Assembly: GCA_003956705.1 (NCBI GenBank) | Contig: QZCP01000187.1 | Span: 1-64,000, forward strand | DNA from: Brevipalpus yothersi | Taxonomy: Eukaryota > Arthropoda > Arachnida > Trombidiformes > Tenuipalpidae | Direction: 5' to 3' | Length of the DNA: 64,000 nt | Shown here: positions 60,716-64,000 of the stretch, piece by piece | Numbering within the stretch: position 1 is the stretch's first letter | Layout of the letters: each line of letters starts with the position of its first letter | Program-made: the position numbers and the translations under genes | Notes under the pieces: model-generated | The model's input: only the letters and a program-made list of their open reading frames with translations | What the model was told of the DNA's origin: nothing | The model's database searches: none

Positions 60716-62502
60716 ATGTACCAATTAACAATCCTCGGAATTCTATGTCTGACTACGGTGAGTATATCAACGCAGGGAATGATAAAGAATTCCAGGGATA
60801 AATGAATTCGAACCCTCAAAATATTCTGATGTTGTCTTATAACGATAATGTTTATCCTTTGTAGGTCACTTACGGCTTACTATGGCCGAAACCTCAAAGT
60901 TATATCAGTTCGGACACTTTTTATCGATTAGATCCGGAAAATTTTCAAATAACTTTGAGTGAACAAGCATCAAAATGTGAAACATTGACAGCAGCAGTGC
61001 AACGTTATCGACAACTAATGTTCGCATCTGATTGTTCACTACTAGAAGCCAATAAGGAACGATCAGTACCACGAGCATCCTTGAACAACCATCCAAAATA
61101 TGCAGGCGAACTTAGTGAATTGACCATAGGTACTGGTCCTGACTGTCCAAAGTATCCAATATCAAATATATCTGAGATATATACGATTCGAGTGATGTAT
61201 GGGGATCGTCAAGATGCTTTTCTATTTGGTGAGGAAATTTGGGGAGTTTTAAGAGGCTTGGAAACATTTAGCCAATTGGTTCATCGAATTGATGGAAATT
61301 TTGTGATCAATTCATCATTCATCGTTGATTATCCACGTTTCAAATTTCGAGGTCTCATGGTGGATACATCCCGTCACTTTATACCGATCAATTACTTACT
61401 AGAAATGTTAGATGCAATGGCCTATAATAAGATGAATGTTCTCCATTGGCATATCGTTGACGACCAATCGTTTCCATACGTTAGTGAAAGATATCCAAGT
61501 ATGAGTGATCGAGGTGCCTTCACACCCAATCTGATTTATAGTCCAAATGATGTGAGAAAAGTGTTGGAATATGCAAGATTAAGAGGAATTCGAGTGTTGG
61601 TTGAATTTGATTCTCCTGGACACACACTTTCCTGGGGGAAAGGAATAGATAATCTGTTGACGCAATGTTATGACAAATATTATGGATCCCCTTCTGGAAC
61701 CTATGGACCCATTGATCCGTCAAGAAATGAGACATATGATTTTTTGCGAAACTTTTTCGAAGAGATTGTTGAAGTTTTTCCTGATGATTTCATTCATTTG
61801 GGAGGTGATGAAGTAGATTTTTCATGCTGGCAATCAAATCCAGTCATCAATGCGTTCATGAAGCAAATAGGTATAACTGGACAGTATAATTTGCTTGAAG
61901 GTTTTTATATGCAAAAAGTAGTCGATATTGTGAGCAATCTACAGAAACGCTATATTGTTTGGCAAGAGGTATTTGACAATGGAGTTCGTCTACGAAAAGA
62001 TGCTGTAGTTCATGTGTGGAAACACTATTCTGGCTTTGATTATCTAGTCGAAACTGCCAAGATAACTGGTGCTGGATATCCTACTATCATATCTGCTCCT
62101 TGGTATCTTAATTATATTTCATACGGTTCAGATTGGAAAAAATATTATGCCGTTGAACTGTTAGCTTTCAATGGAACTCAGTCTCAAATGGATCTCGTTC
62201 TGGGTGGCTCTGCTTGTATGTGGGGTGAATACGTTGATGCAACCAATCTTATCAGCCGAACATGGTGAGTAATACCAATGGTGTACAAAATCAAATGAGA
62301 TAAAATCTAATTTCATATAATTCCAATTGACAGGGCTCGAGCTTCGGCTGTTGCTGAAAGATTATGGAGTGCTGATTCAGTAACTAATCTAATGGACGCT
62401 GAGCGTCGTATTGACAATCATCGATGCCGAATGATCTCTCGAGGTATTCGAGCTGAGCCGATTGTTGGTCCTGGTTATTGTGATTGTGACTATGCAGTTT
62501 GA
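60716..62502 (+). CDS. Beta-hexosaminidase (GH20), three exons
   Basis: Exons 60716-60757, 60865-62264 and 62334-62502 join to 536 residues, like human HEXA/HEXB (529/556). It cleaves terminal N-acetylhexosamines from glycans and glycolipids, usually in lysosomes; arthropod members also trim N-glycans or chitin oligosaccharides. The signal peptide MYQLTILGILCLTTVTYG is split by the first intron. The GH20b domain is followed by the catalytic barrel: FRGLMVDTSRH (substrate Arg), LHWHIVDDQSFP, VEFDSPGHTLSW, and HLGGDEVDFSCW with the Asp-Glu pair at about 329-330. It ends with WARASAVAERLWS. All active-site residues look intact. The ATG at 60716 is used; another ATG at 60705 is out of frame. Confidence 0.94.
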
Positions 62503-64000
62503 GATCTAAAATAGCATCTCTGAAAGTGAAAATAATCTCAACCCATGTTACCCTTACCTTTCTCGACCCAGTCTTTAAACTCACTTGCTTTGAATAGTTT
62601 CAAATTGATTCAGTTCCATATATTTTATAGCTGTTCATTGAGAGAAAATTTCTCTAATTTTTCTAATTTAATTCTGAAAATTATACAACTATTCCTTTGA
62701 TGTTGATCAATAAGTAACGATCATGAAACGCTTAATCTTCACAGAAAAATTTGTGCTACAAAATTGGTGTACCAATAGTTATGGATAGAGTAGAAAGCTC
62801 CAAATTTTTTATCAATAAGATGCATGCAGATGGCAGTTACCGTTACTTGGTACTTAAGTACTCAGCTCAACTTATATTACGAAACTTCTCGCGACGATTA
62901 AGTTTGCTCAGATGGAAAATTTGTGTGGAAAAAAATATTCTCAATGTTCAATTTCTTACTCCCTAATGGCAGAAGCTGAACAGATTTCTTTGATTATTTC
63001 AACAAGTGGGAAGTAATGGGAATTTAAAGCTTCATATTTCGATGATTTGTCAGTTCCAGTTGTTTCTAGCGAGGTACTAGTTTGGAAAAGTTTCACAAAA
63101 ATTTATGGGTGTTAATCTTACCTCTTCATTTGTTACATGTGTGATGAGGAAAAATCGCTGATTATAGGTAGTGCGAATTTCTTGGGTGTCAAGCAATAGT
63201 AAAATCACTTGAGAAATGATAGAAAAAAATGCCAACATCCAATCTTGTCATTTGGTCATGAAATTGTCTGCGAAGAAGAAAGAAAAACAATTACTCGTTA
63301 TCAACGATGCCAATCAATGTTCTGATGATCACAGCATGTTGATTTGTCCATCATGTACTTAGATGCTCAGTTAGCGGGCGCGTGAATTTTCAGCCTCTAC
63401 ATGACCATTTAGCATCAATTAGCATGTTCACATTGTAGATTCGATAAGGATTAACCTGAAAAAGGGGAAAGGAAGGAGAAACACTTACATACACACACAT
63501 ATTTTGTCTGCATATATTCTCATTTACCAGTCAATATTTCGAAAAGTGCTGCTTGAGGTGCCAAACTGTCCATCAGATGACCACAGTTGACGCCCTGATG
63601 TAGCACGCCTGAACTATTCGATAATATGCGATAAAGTTCAGTGGATCAATCGGTGGGGGAAGGGGGAAGTTGATGCAAGCGGGATGATCAGATGAAATGA
63701 ATCTCATGATAAGTGGCAGAAAATTCGAAGGTCTCGCTTTCTCTTTCTCTTACTGCCCACATCCCCGAAAACCAGTACAGGAACTCGGAAGCGGTAAACC
63801 TGTTGGAATGGATTTACAGATAGTTCCAAGGTTTAGCCGGTTACCCTCTCTCGTCGATAATGGAACATGCGAATCTTCAACAGCAATCTTCATCACAATC
63901 AAGGGTGAAAATAATGTGATCGAGCGAGAAATTCGAAGACCTTATGGCGCTTGTAACAGGCAATGGTCATGAAAGATGGAGAACAAAAACAAAGAGAACC
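62503..64000. other. Intergenic region, nothing recognised
   Basis: 1.5 kb downstream of the hexosaminidase to the window end. It holds short open frames without recognisable homology, and no RNA gene or repeat array. A gene beginning outside the window could have non-coding exons here. Confidence 0.5.

Overview
The window is nuclear DNA from an animal, most likely an arthropod and probably an acariform (sarcoptiform) mite. The genes are AT-rich and compact. They have short introns of about 50-250 bp with ordinary GT..AG ends, some genes are intronless, and intergenic spaces are short inside gene clusters. An ABCH-type transporter and a nervous-wreck (FCHSD) gene point to arthropods. The placement in mites is inferred from overall style, not proven. 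Some twenty CT/GA microsatellites are scattered through the window, and one of them contains an assembly gap (Ns 29005-29326). I saw no intact transposon, CRISPR array or virus.

Layout: 1-8.3 kb is non-coding with several CT/GA arrays. 8.35-17.5 kb is a dense cluster: condensin subunit CAP-G (-), a FoP/CHTOP-like nuclear protein (+), RNA polymerase I/III subunit RPAC1 (-) and heat-shock factor (+). Divergent pairs share 0.5-0.65 kb promoter regions. 20.1-21.5 kb is an intronless hexokinase, followed by a tRNA-Asn(GTT) at 22.63 kb. 23.6-27.1 kb holds a DND1/A1CF-like RRM protein (+), then FERRY3 (C12orf4) and RNASEH2C (-) only 29 nt apart. A diverged ~180 bp direct repeat flanks the RRM gene. 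27.5-28.5 kb is a broken copy of the central part of Rictor.

29.5-34.2 kb is a nine-exon ABCH half-transporter (-). 35.5-36.4 kb is a two-exon gene for a type II membrane protein whose ectodomain resembles the C-terminal collar/tip region of phage tail fibres. 37.06-37.47 kb is a bZIP-like gene interrupted by an in-frame TGA in the basic region. 37.6-40.3 kb is calnexin with a very long cytosolic tail (-). 41.0-45.2 kb is a 16-exon F-BAR/SH3 protein of the Nervous wreck/FCHSD family (+). 46.0-47.0 kb is an AIG1/ADTRP lipid hydrolase (-). 49.1-51.9 kb is a tandem pair of intronless CRAL-TRIO lipid-transfer proteins (-). 56.3-59.1 kb is an LRR transmembrane protein (+), and 60.7-62.5 kb a GH20 beta-hexosaminidase (+). 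The rest is non-coding.

Most genes are housekeeping (chromosome condensation, rRNA/tRNA transcription, stress response, glycolysis, ER folding, endosomal and lysosomal functions) and form no single pathway. The items most worth a second look are the phage-tail-like ectodomain protein, the stop-interrupted bZIP gene, the Rictor relic, the repeat-flanked RRM gene, and the RNASEH2C-FERRY3 pair as a possible dicistronic transcript. Exon boundaries were read by eye from splice consensus plus frame continuity; every multi-exon model closes in frame.
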